Assembly: GCF_001510895.1 (NCBI RefSeq)
Contig: NZ_LPWA01000105.1
Span: forward strand, 46,363-110,362
DNA: 64,000 bases
Direction of reading: 5' to 3'
Source: Mesorhizobium loti
GTDB taxonomy: Bacteria; Pseudomonadota; Alphaproteobacteria; Rhizobiales; Rhizobiaceae
Shown piece by piece: positions 36,671 through 46,063 of this stretch. The notes beneath the pieces are model-generated. The model had not been told where the DNA came from, ran no database searches, and saw only the letters and a program-made list of their open reading frames with translations. Within the stretch, counting starts at the first letter, position 1. The number at the start of each line of letters is the position of its first letter. Position numbers and translations under genes: made by a program.

Positions 36671-36825
36671 GGGTAACCTCCGATGGTTGAGGTGCCCGAA
36701 TGACGACCACCATGACGGCAGAAGGCGGGCAGCCGCTAGGGCAGCTTCGGAAGTATTCCGCTTCAAATTGTGAACTGGCCTTAGACCTCCGCAAGGGCTA
36801 ACTTGCGGCACAGGAGTGGTCGGCC

Positions 36826-37533
36826 ATGACGCGACGGCCCTACGGACTGATCTGCCCGATCTCGCTCGCCTGCGAGATTCTGGAACCGCGCTGGACGATC
36901 CAAATCCTAACCGAGCTCTGGAACGGCTCGACCCGCTTCAACGACATTCGCAAGGGGGTGGGCAACATCTCGTCCGCCATCCTTTCGAGGCGGCTCAAGG
37001 AGATGGAAGCGTTGGGCCTGGTCGAGCGCGTCGAGGACAGGGCGGCGGGCACCGTCGACTATTTCCGCACCGAGAAGTCGATCAAGCTCGAACCGGCGAT
37101 GAACGCACTGGCGGAATGGTCGCTATGCAACATCGAGGCGGAGATCGCGCTCAGCGGTGCGGATGCTTCGACCATCATGTGGGCCGTGCGACGAATGATC
37201 GACCTCTCTGAACTGCCGCGGCGGCGCGCCGTCATCCGCTTCCATCTGCGCGACGATCCCCCACCGAAGTGTCCCCATTACTGGTTTGTGGTCGAGCCAG
37301 GCGCAGACTTGCCCGAGCTATGCTCTGTCGACCCCCGCCGAGACGTCGACCTTTACGTCGAGACCGGCGTTGTTTCGCTAGGGGCCATCATCGAGGGCCG
37401 CTCCAGCATCGAGCGCGAGAAAGAAAGGGGCGGCCTTTTCCTGAGCGGCGACCCCGGCCTTGCTCGCAGCATGAACCGTTGGCTGCGACCCTCGGTCTAT
37501 GCAGCGCTCGAGGGAATCGTCCAGCTTTCTTGA
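36826..37533 (+). CDS. HxlR-family regulator with extra C-terminal domain
   Basis: The 235-residue protein starts with an HxlR winged helix (1-95; CPISLACEILEPRWTIQILT, FNDIRKGVGNISSAILSRRL). A C-terminal domain of about 110 residues follows, resembling the SCP2-like extension found in some HxlR proteins. HxlR regulators answer to reactive carbonyls or phenolics, which fits the oxidoreductase neighbours. It probably controls the divergent YdhR-like gene. Confidence 0.87.
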   Translation: MTRRPYGLICPISLACEILEPRWTIQILTELWNGSTRFNDIRKGVGNISSAILSRRLKEMEALGLVERVEDRAAGTVDYFRTEKSIKLEPAMNALAEWSLCNIEAEIALSGADASTIMWAVRRMIDLSELPRRRAVIRFHLRDDPPPKCPHYWFVVEPGADLPELCSVDPRRDVDLYVETGVVSLGAIIEGRSSIEREKERGGLFLSGDPGLARSMNRWLRPSVYAALEGIVQLS

Positions 37534-37725
37534 AAGCCATATGGCTTGCCTCAAAAAGCTATGGCGCAAACAACAACATAGCGGTGCCCAGCTTCATCCT
37601 CTCCGGTGCGCCAATCCACGATTTCTTGATGCCTTCCGCAGCGCAGGTGATCCGGAATTTTGCGGAATGGCGCAACACGTTCTGGAGCAGTTGCACAATC
37701 AGGTGGAGGCAACCGTGCTCGGTCA

Positions 37726-37760
37726 CAGGCGATCATCCCGCAGAACGAGATGATCGCCTG
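37726..37760. terminator. Perfect 12-bp hairpin after the hxlR-type gene
   Basis: CAGGCGATCATC (37726-37737) and GATGATCGCCTG (37749-37760) pair fully around an 11-base loop. There is no T tract. It may end hxlR transcription or be part of a mobile short repeat, since repeat B follows at once. Confidence 0.5.
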
Positions 37761-37792
37761 CCGTATTGCTCGGAGCGGCGGTCCGAGGACTT

Positions 37793-37896
37793 GATGCATG
37801 TCGCCCAGAAGTGTGCAGCGGTTCTGGGACAACGACATGCATCAGAACAAGGACTTAAAGCGCGTCGCCTGAATCCGTTTCAGCACGGCGCGCTTT
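37793..37896. repeat. Palindromic repeat, family B, copy 2
   Basis: The reverse complement of the 27041-27134 element: GATGCATGTCGCCCAGAAGT at the left, GACATGCATC inside, and GGCGCGCTTT at the right end. It lies just before the stop of the aldo-keto reductase gene. Confidence 0.75.
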
Positions 37897-37900
37897 AGAC

Positions 37901-38854
37901 TTACATTGCTTGTTCCCACCAGCCGCGGGTGTTCACGTTAGCGGCGTCGGCGAGAGCTTCCAGCTCCGCGATGTCGTCGCTGGTGAGCGTGATGCTACCG
38001 GCTCGGACCAGGCTCTCGATATAATGGGGCTTGGTGACGCCGATGATCGGCGTCGTGCCCTTGGCGATGGCCCACGCTGCCGCGACGTCGGGAGCTGCGG
38101 CACCCTGGCTCTGGCCGATCGAGGCGAGCTTGTCCGTCAGCGCCTTCAGCTGACGCAGGATGCCGTTGTAATTTTCCGCCCGGTTGCTGCCTTCCGGCAA
38201 CGGGTTCTCCGGACTGTACTTGCCGGTCAAGGCGCCCTGTTCGAGCACCATATAGGCGAAGAACGGGATGCCTTGGTTGCGGCAGTAGTCCAGGATCCCA
38301 GCTTGCTCAGAGCTGCGGTAGAGGAGGCTATAGTGGTTCTGGACGGCTTCGACCCGGAACCCGGCCTCGCCCAGGATCCGGTCGGCAAGCTTGATTTCGC
38401 TTAGGTTGTGATTCGAGACGCCGACATGTTTGACCTTCCCGCTCTTCAGCAAAGGAATCAGACGCGGGGTCCAGCGCGGCACATCGGCTGGATTGTGAAT
38501 CCAGTAGAGGTCGATGTAGTCGGTGCCGAGGTTGGCCAGACTCTGCTCCAGCATCTCCGCCACCGGATCGTCGCTGGTCCCCGCGGCCTGCGGGGTGAAC
38601 TTCGTGGAGAGCTGGTAGTCGCTGCGGGCGTAGCGCTTCAGTACCTCCCCGAGCACGGTCTCGGAACGGCCCATGCCGTACACTCGGGCGGTATCCCACA
38701 GGGTGAATCCGGCCGCATGGGCCTTGTCGGCGACCTCTTCCAAACCAGCCCGAGTCAGGTGGGTGCCGAAGTAGCCGTCGCCAATCTCGCCGCTGTCGCC
38801 CCAGGCCCACGTGCCCAGTGCAACCATGGGGGTCTTCAGATTGTCGGTTGTCAT
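37901..38854 (-). CDS. Aldo-keto reductase
   Basis: The 317-residue NADPH-dependent carbonyl reductase has the catalytic tetrad Asp54 and Tyr59 (WDTARVYG), Lys85 (LSTKFTP) and His120 (YWIHNP). The C-terminal TPIIGVTKPHYIESL contributes to cofactor binding. It is divergent from an AraC regulator gene that may control it. The substrate is unknown. Confidence 0.93.
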   Translation of the reverse strand: MTTDNLKTPMVALGTWAWGDSGEIGDGYFGTHLTRAGLEEVADKAHAAGFTLWDTARVYGMGRSETVLGEVLKRYARSDYQLSTKFTPQAAGTSDDPVAEMLEQSLANLGTDYIDLYWIHNPADVPRWTPRLIPLLKSGKVKHVGVSNHNLSEIKLADRILGEAGFRVEAVQNHYSLLYRSSEQAGILDYCRNQGIPFFAYMVLEQGALTGKYSPENPLPEGSNRAENYNGILRQLKALTDKLASIGQSQGAAAPDVAAAWAIAKGTTPIIGVTKPHYIESLVRAGSITLTSDDIAELEALADAANVNTRGWWEQAM

Positions 38855-39025
38855 GTTTGCTCCTTACTTGTTCCGCGGCCAGGTATGCTGTGACCCAGGC
38901 GCCGCTGACAAAGTGATGCGCGGCGACGCCGAACCGTTAGCCTGATGCCCCGGAATTGCTGCCTAATCCTCCGGAAGCTGCGGTTCGCATTGCCGCGCTT
39001 CCGCGCGCGTGCGATGGTCAGATTC

Positions 39026-39924
39026 ATGGAAACACTGACCGAAATCGCGGCCGTGATTGCCCGGCACGTCTCAAGGGATGGCTTCCACGCCACCCCCATC
39101 GAACGCGTGACGCTTGTTCGATCCTCCACGGTGACGATGCCGATGCCGAATGTTTACCGGCGCAACTGTGCCTCGTCGCGCAGGGACACAAGGAGGTCAC
39201 GCTGGGCGACCGCGTGTTCAGATACGCACCGGGGCGCTATGGCGTCGTGACCTACGACCTGCCAGCTATAGGCCATGTGGTCGAGGCGACGCCTGACAAG
39301 CCCTATCTCTGCCTGTACCTCGATTTCGATCCGGTCATGCTGGGGGACTTGGCGTTGCGCGTGCCGCCGCCGCCGGGAGCGCCATCCCCGCCCATAGGCA
39401 AGACGGTGTCCGACGCCGGCGCCGGTCTGCTCGACGCGGCGCTACGCCTGCTGCGCCTGCTCGACGACCCGGCAGCGCTGCCCGTGCTGGGGCCACTTGC
39501 CGAGCAGGAAATTCTCTATCGCCTGCTCGCCGGCCCGGACGGCGCCAGGATGCGCCACATCACCTCCAGCCAGGGTCGGGTGGCCCAGGTCGGCCGCGCC
39601 ATCGCCTGGATCGGCAAGAACTTCCGGCAACGGTTCAGCATCGAGCGGCTTGCAGCGGAAGCAGGCATGAGTCCGTCGAGCCTGCACGAGCATTTTCGCG
39701 CCGTGACGGCGATGACGCCGCTGCAATTCCAGAAGCAGCTCAGGCTGCAGGACGCGCGCAGCCTGATGCTGGTCCAGGACATCGACGCCACGACTGCCGC
39801 CTTCCGCGTGGGTTACGAAAGCCCGACGCAGTTCAGTCGCGAATATCGCCGCCACTTTGGAGAACCGCCGGCGCGCGACATTGCCCGCTTGCGCGCTTCG
39901 CCGGGCTTGGCAGTGGTCACTTGA
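39026..39924 (+). CDS. AraC-family regulator (frame broken by one base)
   Basis: The N-terminal 44 residues (METLTEIAAVIARHVSRDGF and TMPMPNVY) are in one frame; the rest (PAQLCLVAQGHKEVTLGDRV through the double helix-turn-helix) is in the next. One base added at 39157-39158 joins them into an AraC protein of about 299 residues with an AraC_N cupin and HTH parts FSIERLAAEAGMSPSSLHEH and AFRVGYESPTQFSREYRR. It is divergent from the aldo-keto reductase. ATG 39014 is an alternative start. Confidence 0.85.
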
Positions 39925-40134
39925 GTTCAGCCTGCCGATGTCGGCGCATCAAAGTTTAGTCCAAATATCGCCCCTTGAGCGACGTGGCCAGAAATCCAAA
40001 TGCGGCTACGTATTCAGTCTCCCGGAGCGACGGCGGAATGGCGCCCGCGCCATTTGGCCGGGTTGACCGGCGCGCCATTGTTGATCGGGTGAGTGATCTG
40101 CCGCTCATCGCGAAGACGAAAGCAGGACACGCCT

Positions 40135-40860
40135 CTATCTCTGTGCGACAGGACGGACGGTGATCTCGTTGACGCCGACCTTCCGCGGCTGCTCGATGGC
40201 GTAGAGCACCGCCCGCCCGATTGCCTCCGGTTCGATAGCGTTGCGGCGGTACTCCACCATCGCCCGGGCGGCTGCTTCGTCGGTGATCGTGCCTGCGAGC
40301 TCAGAGCGCGTCACGCCGGGATAGATGCAGGTGGCGCGGATCGTCTCGTTCTCCTTGCGCAAGCCGTCGGTGATGGCCCGCACAGCGAACTTGGTGGCGC
40401 TGTAGACGGCCGAGGTCGGCACCACCTCGAAGCTGCCGACCGAGCCGATATTGACGACGTGGCCGCTCCCCTGTGCCTGCATCACCGGCAGGACGGCCGC
40501 GATGCCGTGAAGGACGCCGCGGATGTTGACGTCGATCATCCGATCCCATTCCTCGACCTTCAGCGCTGCGAGAGGCGACAGCGGCATCACCCCGGCATTG
40601 TTGACAAGGACGTCGATCCGGCCGAACCGCTGCCGCGCATCGGCGACGAGGGCTTCCATGCTGGCGCGTTCGGTGACGTCGAGGGCGCGACCGGCGGCCT
40701 GGCCGCCCTTCGCCTCGATCTCCTCGACGAGCGCGGCGAGCCGATCGGTCCGCCGCGCGCCCAGCATGAGGGTGGCGCCGGCATCGGCGAGGACACGCGC
40801 GGTGGCCTCCCCGATGCCGCTGGAAGCGCCGGTGATGAGAACGACCTGGTCGATGGCCAT
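40135..40860 (-). CDS. Short-chain dehydrogenase/reductase 1
   Basis: The 241-residue Rossmann oxidoreductase has TGASSGIG (10-17), the structural NNAGVMPLS, and the catalytic YSATK. It resembles the NADP-dependent YdfG-like SDRs. It follows the second SDR gene in the same direction (41-base gap) in a likely operon. Confidence 0.9.
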   Translation of the reverse strand: MAIDQVVLITGASSGIGEATARVLADAGATLMLGARRTDRLAALVEEIEAKGGQAAGRALDVTERASMEALVADARQRFGRIDVLVNNAGVMPLSPLAALKVEEWDRMIDVNIRGVLHGIAAVLPVMQAQGSGHVVNIGSVGSFEVVPTSAVYSATKFAVRAITDGLRKENETIRATCIYPGVTRSELAGTITDEAAARAMVEYRRNAIEPEAIGRAVLYAIEQPRKVGVNEITVRPVAQR

Positions 40861-40901
40861 GGCAATCTCCTGTATTGTGTTGGCTGGGGGGGGCTGAGCG
40901 C

Positions 40902-41648
40902 CTACTGCGCCGTGTAGCCGCCGTCGACGAAGAGCTGCGCCCCGGTGATGAAGCTCGAGGCGGGGGAAGCGAGGAAGGCGATCGCCTCGGCCACCTCCTC
41001 CGGGCGGCCGATGCGCCCGATCGGGTGGGCATCGCCGAAGCTGCGCAGCATCTCCCGGCCGTTCTCGGCCACGCCTTCCATGATGTCAGTGTCGATGACG
41101 CCGGGCAGGACCACGTTGCAGCGGATGCCGCGGCGGCCGTACTCGACCGCGACGATGCGGGCGAGTTGCGCCGACGCCGCCTTGGAGGAGGCATAGGCCG
41201 CCTGCGTCGGGAACGCCGTCGTCGCCGAGAGCGAGGCGTTGATGACGACGGCGCCACCTTCCTCCATCAGCGGCATTGCCGCCCGGATGGTGACGAAGGC
41301 GCCGCGGGCGTTGATCTGGAAGATGCGGTCGTATTCCTCGACCGAGGTCTCGGTCAGCGGCTTGTTGAGGGTTCGTCCGGCATTGCAGACGACGATGTCG
41401 AGCCGGCCGAAGCGCTCGCGGGCGAGCTCGACCGAACGCCGGGCGAGGCCCTCGTCCGAGACGTCGCCCACCAGCGTGGCGAGGTCGCCGGCTTCGAGCG
41501 CTTGGACCTCGTCGGAGAGGTCGGAGGCGACGATCCGGGCGCCGCGGGCGCGCAGCAGGTCGAGCGTGGCGCGTCCGATGCCGCGACGGGCGCCGGTCAC
41601 GAGCGCCACCTTGCCAGTCAGGTCATAGGTATTGGGCAGATTGGTCAT
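40902..41648 (-). CDS. Short-chain dehydrogenase/reductase 2
   Basis: The 248-residue SDR has [20 protein letters not shown] (structural Asn) and the catalytic YASSK, and a typical C-terminal [20 protein letters not shown]. It resembles 3-oxoacyl-ACP reductase-like SDRs. ATG 41648 is preferred to the longer frame because that extension covers the promoter next to the divergent LysR gene. Confidence 0.9.
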   Translation of the reverse strand: MTNLPNTYDLTGKVALVTGARRGIGRATLDLLRARGARIVASDLSDEVQALEAGDLATLVGDVSDEGLARRSVELARERFGRLDIVVCNAGRTLNKPLTETSVEEYDRIFQINARGAFVTIRAAMPLMEEGGAVVINASLSATTAFPTQAAYASSKAASAQLARIVAVEYGRRGIRCNVVLPGVIDTDIMEGVAENGREMLRSFGDAHPIGRIGRPEEVAEAIAFLASPASSFITGAQLFVDGGYTAQ

Positions 41649-41755
41649 TGCTGTCTCCGTGGTGCTGGCGGAGCGCATCCGTGCGCCCGCAATCAATGCC
41701 GGGGAGATAGCAATTGCCCGCTGTCGATTTAACTTGCCGCGAACTGGACCTTATA

Positions 41756-41770
41756 GTTAGTAACACTAAC
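41756..41770. promoter_or_regulatory. Probable LysR binding site
   Basis: GTTAGT-AAC-ACTAAC is a perfect inverted repeat two bases before the lysR start codon, between it and the divergent SDR operon. Confidence 0.5.
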
Positions 41771-41772
41771 CA

Positions 41773-42741
41773 ATGCAGATCGATCTCAACCTCCTCACCC
41801 TGTTCGCCGCGGTGGCGGAGACGGGCAATTTCCGCGCCGCGGCCGACCGGCTTGGGGTAACGCGCTCGGCGGTAAGTCAAGGCGTGCGACGCCTGGAGAC
41901 CGCGCTCGGCCAGGCGCTGTTCCTGCGCACTACCCGCAGCGTGCGCCTGACCGAGACCGGCGAGCGCTTCCTGGCCCAGGTCTCGGCGCCGTTGGCCGAG
42001 ATCGCGAGCGCCCTCGAAACGGCGTCCAGCTCGGCGGAGGAGCCTCGTGGTCTCTTGCGGATCGCTGCCACCTCGATCGCCGAGGAGTTCCTGTCCGGAC
42101 CGCTGATCGCCTCCTTCAGCGAGGCGCATCCCGGCGTCACCCTCGATGTGACGGTGACCGACCTGGAATTCGACATCGTCGCGGCCGGCTTCGATGCCGG
42201 CGTGCGTCTCGGCGAGGTCATCGAACGCGACATGATCGCGGTGCCGCTGACGGGCGACCAGCGCCAGGTCGCGGTGGCGACGCCGCACTATCTCGCGCGC
42301 CACGGCACGCCAGAGCATCCGCGCGATCTCGTCCACCACCGCTGCATCGGCTGGCGGCCGCAGCCGCGCATCGCACCCTATCGCTGGGAATTCGAGAAGG
42401 ACGGCAGCGCCTTCGACGTCTCGGTCGAACCGCAGATCACCACCAACGACATGCTGCTGATGATCCGCACTGCGCTCGCGGGCGGCGGCATCACCTTCGG
42501 CATGGAGGAAACCTTCCGGCCCTATCTCGAGCGCGGGGAGCTCGTCTCGATCCTCTCCGACTGGTTGCCGCCCTTCGCCGGCTTCTTCCTGTACTTCCCG
42601 AGCCGCCACACCGTGTCGCCAAAGCTGAGGGCGCTTATCGACCATGTGCGACACCATCGCGACGATCTTAGGCGCGGCGCGGTACCCCCTGACGGGCGGC
42701 CACTCGCGTCTGGGCGGTCGTTCGTCTCCCCGCGTGCTTAG
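41773..42741 (+). CDS. LysR-family regulator of the SDR pair
   Basis: The 322-residue protein has an N-terminal winged helix (1-60; DRLGVTRSAVSQGVRRLETA) and an effector domain (about 90-290). It is divergent from the two SDR genes, the usual LysR arrangement, and probably activates them in response to a substrate. Confidence 0.9.
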   Translation: MQIDLNLLTLFAAVAETGNFRAAADRLGVTRSAVSQGVRRLETALGQALFLRTTRSVRLTETGERFLAQVSAPLAEIASALETASSSAEEPRGLLRIAATSIAEEFLSGPLIASFSEAHPGVTLDVTVTDLEFDIVAAGFDAGVRLGEVIERDMIAVPLTGDQRQVAVATPHYLARHGTPEHPRDLVHHRCIGWRPQPRIAPYRWEFEKDGSAFDVSVEPQITTNDMLLMIRTALAGGGITFGMEETFRPYLERGELVSILSDWLPPFAGFFLYFPSRHTVSPKLRALIDHVRHHRDDLRRGAVPPDGRPLASGRSFVSPRA

Positions 42742-42836
42742 TCGCCGCCCCTCATTCCCGTCTGCATTCTCACGATCTTCGCGACGACCTTTCTGCCCTA
42801 AAGGCGTCAGGGCGGCTCGCGTGCCTTCAGATGTCT

Positions 42837-43022
42837 TCAGAGCGGAGCCGGGCCGAATTCTGCTGAGTTCTTCAGTATTGGGCCGAGGAAGATCCTATCG
42901 AGTTCATCGGCTTCGATGACGGTGTGAGCAGCTTGAGCGGCAGCGACTTGCACGCTCATTTCCCAGCTCAGTGTGTGGATTTGCCTACGCCGGAAGGGCC
43001 CAGTGATCGACAACAGGTCCAT
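42837..43022 (-). pseudogene. Degraded P-loop NTPase fragment
   Basis: Reading from 43022, the frames give MDLLSITGP, then in a shifted frame GPSGVGKST (Walker A), then again shifted LSWEMSVQVAAAQAAHTVIE and ADELDRIF. One extra T and an AC duplication explain the two shifts. The match to P-loop NTPases of the form ITGPSGVGKST...ADELDRIF stops near 42897. The rest of the gene is missing, so this is a true relic. Confidence 0.65.
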
Positions 43023-43103
43023 ACCACGACCTCTACCTCGTTCCCAAGTCTCTCGGACACCTGGCCTTTCGGAGCCTCTCGACTTGCAATCTTTGGAATC
43101 GCC

Positions 43104-44189
43104 TCATGGCTGTATTGCATAAACGCTGCAAGGCGCAGCAATTCCATGCAGTTCATAGTCCCCCAGTCGATATAGTTTTTCGGATGTCTCCCCTGCGAAG
43201 TCTCCTGATATGAGGACGTCCCGGCCAAGCGACCGGCACAGTCCTTCAAGCCGACTGACGAGGTTGACCGCTCTCCCTATCGCGGTAAAGTCCAGTCTGT
43301 CGGCGGTGCCGATATTACCCCAGAATATCTCGCCGACATGCAGTGCGATTCCAAATGCGAGCTCGGGAGCATCTTGCTGCCGCCGCAAATCGTTCAGATG
43401 ATCCATCCCTGCTTGCGCCGCCTTTACGGCGCGAACTGCGGCATCGCAGGCAGATCGGGTGTTGCGTTCGCCAATCGGGAAGATCGCGAGAACGCCGTCC
43501 CCGATAAATTTCAGCACCTCGCCGCCGAAAGCGTGAACGGCGCCGGCCACGCGGTCGAACCAGGCGTCGAGCGCCTGCACCACGTCCCCGGAAGGCGACC
43601 TTTCAGATAGTGGCGTGAACCCGCGCAGGTCCGCGTAGAGCAATGCGGCGCGAATGGTCTCGCCGTGCTCGCGGCGCGATTGGCCGCCGAGCACCTGGGC
43701 GGCGCTGCGCTTGCCGAGATAGGTTTCAAGCAGTGCGCCAAGGGTCGAACGTGCAACCAGTATGGCGAGAGGCGCCGCAGCGAAACGGGAAACATCGCTC
43801 AGCAAGGTGGCTTCCGCGTCCTCCAGCGGACGCGTCATTACCCATTCGAGCTTGGCTCCTTGCGCCGTCGGTTCAACATCCGCCGCTGCAGGGAAACCCG
43901 ACAGGCCGTCCAGCCAAGCGCGTGCGACACTTTCATCGGCACTTGCCTCCACCGAAAAGCCGAAGCCAAGTGCTTCGATGACTTGTCCCGTATCCGCGCG
44001 CCACAGCCATGTCCGGCGTGCAATGATCGGATGTGAGGCCTCCTGGGTCAGCGCCCCGCCGAGCAATGGCAGCCCGTCGGCCGTCAGCTGGGTTGCGAGG
44101 CCTGTCAGAAAAGCGTCTGCATCGACGCAGGCGGCAGCATCATCAAGCAGAAAAGCGAGTGACTTTGGCAGTTTCATCGTGGGGATCAT
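43104..44189 (-). CDS. Class III adenylate cyclase
   Basis: The 361-residue soluble protein should make cAMP. The C-terminal cyclase domain has metal-binding Asp187 (YADLRGF) and Asp231 (FIGDGV), adenine-selecting Lys227 and Asp300, and transition-state Asn309 and Arg313 (NLVSRLEG). All are present, so it is probably active. The N-terminal 150 residues form an unrecognised sensor-like region. Start ATG 44177 is also possible. It is divergent from an SRPBCC gene. Confidence 0.92.
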   Translation of the reverse strand: MIPTMKLPKSLAFLLDDAAACVDADAFLTGLATQLTADGLPLLGGALTQEASHPIIARRTWLWRADTGQVIEALGFGFSVEASADESVARAWLDGLSGFPAAADVEPTAQGAKLEWVMTRPLEDAEATLLSDVSRFAAAPLAILVARSTLGALLETYLGKRSAAQVLGGQSRREHGETIRAALLYADLRGFTPLSERSPSGDVVQALDAWFDRVAGAVHAFGGEVLKFIGDGVLAIFPIGERNTRSACDAAVRAVKAAQAGMDHLNDLRRQQDAPELAFGIALHVGEIFWGNIGTADRLDFTAIGRAVNLVSRLEGLCRSLGRDVLISGDFAGETSEKLYRLGDYELHGIAAPCSVYAIQP

Positions 44190-44282
44190 GCTATGCTGAT
44201 CAGCGCCTGTCGTCTGCTTCTCAAAATCTTCGGGCAGGCGGATGAACAGCTTTACGTCGCATCATATGCCGGAGCCCCACCG

Positions 44283-44720
44283 ATGGCTGCAACGCTTTAC
44301 ACAGAGGTTGAAGTCTCCGCCCCTCAGGCAACGGTATTCGCGTTGCTGACAGATCCGGACAAGATCCTACGATGGATCGGCACGGAAGCAACCATCGAAG
44401 CGAAACCGGGCGGCATCTACCTCGTCAATGTCGGCGGCAAGCATGTGGCGCGCGGCGAGTTCACGGAGGTGATCCCGGTTCACCGTCTCGCCTACAGCTT
44501 CGGTTGGGATGACAACGACACCGTGCCGCCGGGATCGAGCCTCGTCGAGATTGATCTGGTGGCAAAGGACAGCGGTACACTCGTCCGCCTCACGCACAGC
44601 CGGCTGCCGAATGAAAAGGAATGCGTCAGTCATCAGAAGGGCTGGAACCATTATCTGGGACGACTGAAGCTTGTCGCGGCGGGCGGAGAAGCCGGACCGG
44701 ACAGGCCGATGGAAATGTAG
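44283..44720 (+). CDS. SRPBCC/AHSA1-domain protein
   Basis: The 145-residue protein has the Activator-of-Hsp90/polyketide cyclase-like fold: VEVSAPQATVFALLTDPDKI, RWIGTEATIEAKPGGIYLVN, and a C-terminal HQKGWNHYLGRLK helix. Such proteins bind hydrophobic ligands. The frame extends upstream to 44193, but ATG 44283 matches the family start. Confidence 0.85.
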   Translation: MAATLYTEVEVSAPQATVFALLTDPDKILRWIGTEATIEAKPGGIYLVNVGGKHVARGEFTEVIPVHRLAYSFGWDDNDTVPPGSSLVEIDLVAKDSGTLVRLTHSRLPNEKECVSHQKGWNHYLGRLKLVAAGGEAGPDRPMEM

Positions 44721-44777
44721 TCGCCTATGCCTTTGCCGGCTGGGGCGCTGCGCATGGGCCGGAACAACGGCCGCGCC

Positions 44778-45935
44778 CTAGCCCTCCACGCTGCCACTGA
44801 AACCGGGGATGCGCGCGGCGACCGCCGGCAGCGGAGCGAACGGCTTGTGCGGCTCGGCCTGGTACCAGAAGGCGACCGACGAGATGTCGTCGGCGCGCCG
44901 GTTGGCATGGCCGTGCTCGATGCTGACGCGGATGCGTTCGCGGAAGATCACCGGGTCCTCGATATGCCAGCGAAAGAGCGTGACCGGCTCGCTCCAGTTC
45001 GGCCCTCCCGCCGCGATGACGCCGTGATAGGGCGCCGAATAGTCCTGCGTGGGGCACCAGGCGGTGTTGAAATAGTCCTCCGTGCCGGTGCCGTGCAGCG
45101 TCGGCGGCCAGGCGTCGTTGGCGCCCGGCGCGCTCTCGCCGCGCGGCTCGATGAACGCCGCCTCCTGGCCGATGCGCCGGTCGGGTTGGAGGCCGGGCAC
45201 TTGGAGGCCAGGCTCGCCGTCGATGAAGATCATGTCGTCGCCCTCGCCATACCAGTCCCACTGCGCGGAGCGCCGGCGCGAGCGGACGCTAAAGAGCACG
45301 CCGACATAATGGCCGCGGCCCTCGGCCTCGAGGATCGTATAGTTGTCCTTGCCGTCGGTGTTCTCGCCGCCGAAGAGGAACTGCTCGTTGGTGAGGCCGG
45401 TCTCCGCCATGCCTTCGGGCCGCGCCTGGCGGTACTGCGCGTGGAAGCGGCCGAGGTCGTCCTCCAGCCTGTCATGCAGTTCGAGGTCGACATAGTAGTA
45501 GAGCACCAGCTCGTCCTCGGCCTCGTTGCTGACCGTCATCTTCATGCCGGTCGCAAAGGGCATCGGGAAATAGCAGTTGAAGCCCTTGCCGTCCGGGCTT
45601 GCCTGCACGGGCAGACTGGCGAAGTTCTTCGTGCGGGCGTGGCCGATGCCGAAGAAGTCGCCGATGGGCGCCTCGACGCTGGGCTGGTCCTCGCCGTCCC
45701 AATAGGCACGCAGCACGACCTTGCGCAGAAAGCTTTCGCTGCTGCAGGCCAGCGTCGCCCAGATGTGGGTGACAATGCCGGCGCCTTCATAGTCGGCGAT
45801 TGTCACGGTCTCGCCGGGCTCGATATGCAGGCGGTCGTCGTTGCCGCCGGTGCGGTCGTAGCTGGAGAAGCGCCGCGTCCTGGCATCGCGCAGCTTGGCG
45901 AGGCCGCGCAGCGGTGAAAGTCCGGCTTGGGTCAT
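44778..45935 (-). CDS. Glycoside hydrolase family 172 (DUF2961) protein
   Basis: The 385-residue protein matches the GH172 fold, two jelly-roll domains in one chain. The family hallmark HGTGTEDYFN, with the catalytic Glu, is present, as are FFGIGHARTKNF and FNCYFPMPFATGMKMTVSNE. Characterised members act on fructofuranosyl and arabinofuranosyl linkages. There is no signal peptide and no sugar transporter beside it, so the substrate is open. Confidence 0.85.
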   Translation of the reverse strand: MTQAGLSPLRGLAKLRDARTRRFSSYDRTGGNDDRLHIEPGETVTIADYEGAGIVTHIWATLACSSESFLRKVVLRAYWDGEDQPSVEAPIGDFFGIGHARTKNFASLPVQASPDGKGFNCYFPMPFATGMKMTVSNEAEDELVLYYYVDLELHDRLEDDLGRFHAQYRQARPEGMAETGLTNEQFLFGGENTDGKDNYTILEAEGRGHYVGVLFSVRSRRRSAQWDWYGEGDDMIFIDGEPGLQVPGLQPDRRIGQEAAFIEPRGESAPGANDAWPPTLHGTGTEDYFNTAWCPTQDYSAPYHGVIAAGGPNWSEPVTLFRWHIEDPVIFRERIRVSIEHGHANRRADDISSVAFWYQAEPHKPFAPLPAVAARIPGFSGSVEG

Positions 45936-46063
45936 CGGATCGCTCCTATATTCATCTCCCTCTCACTTGGGGCCGCCGATGGGTTCGGCGCGTGCCGCGG
46001 CGTCACATTAGGTTCACGCGGCGTCTTTACCCCTTATACTCAACACAAAATTTGAGGGACAAA

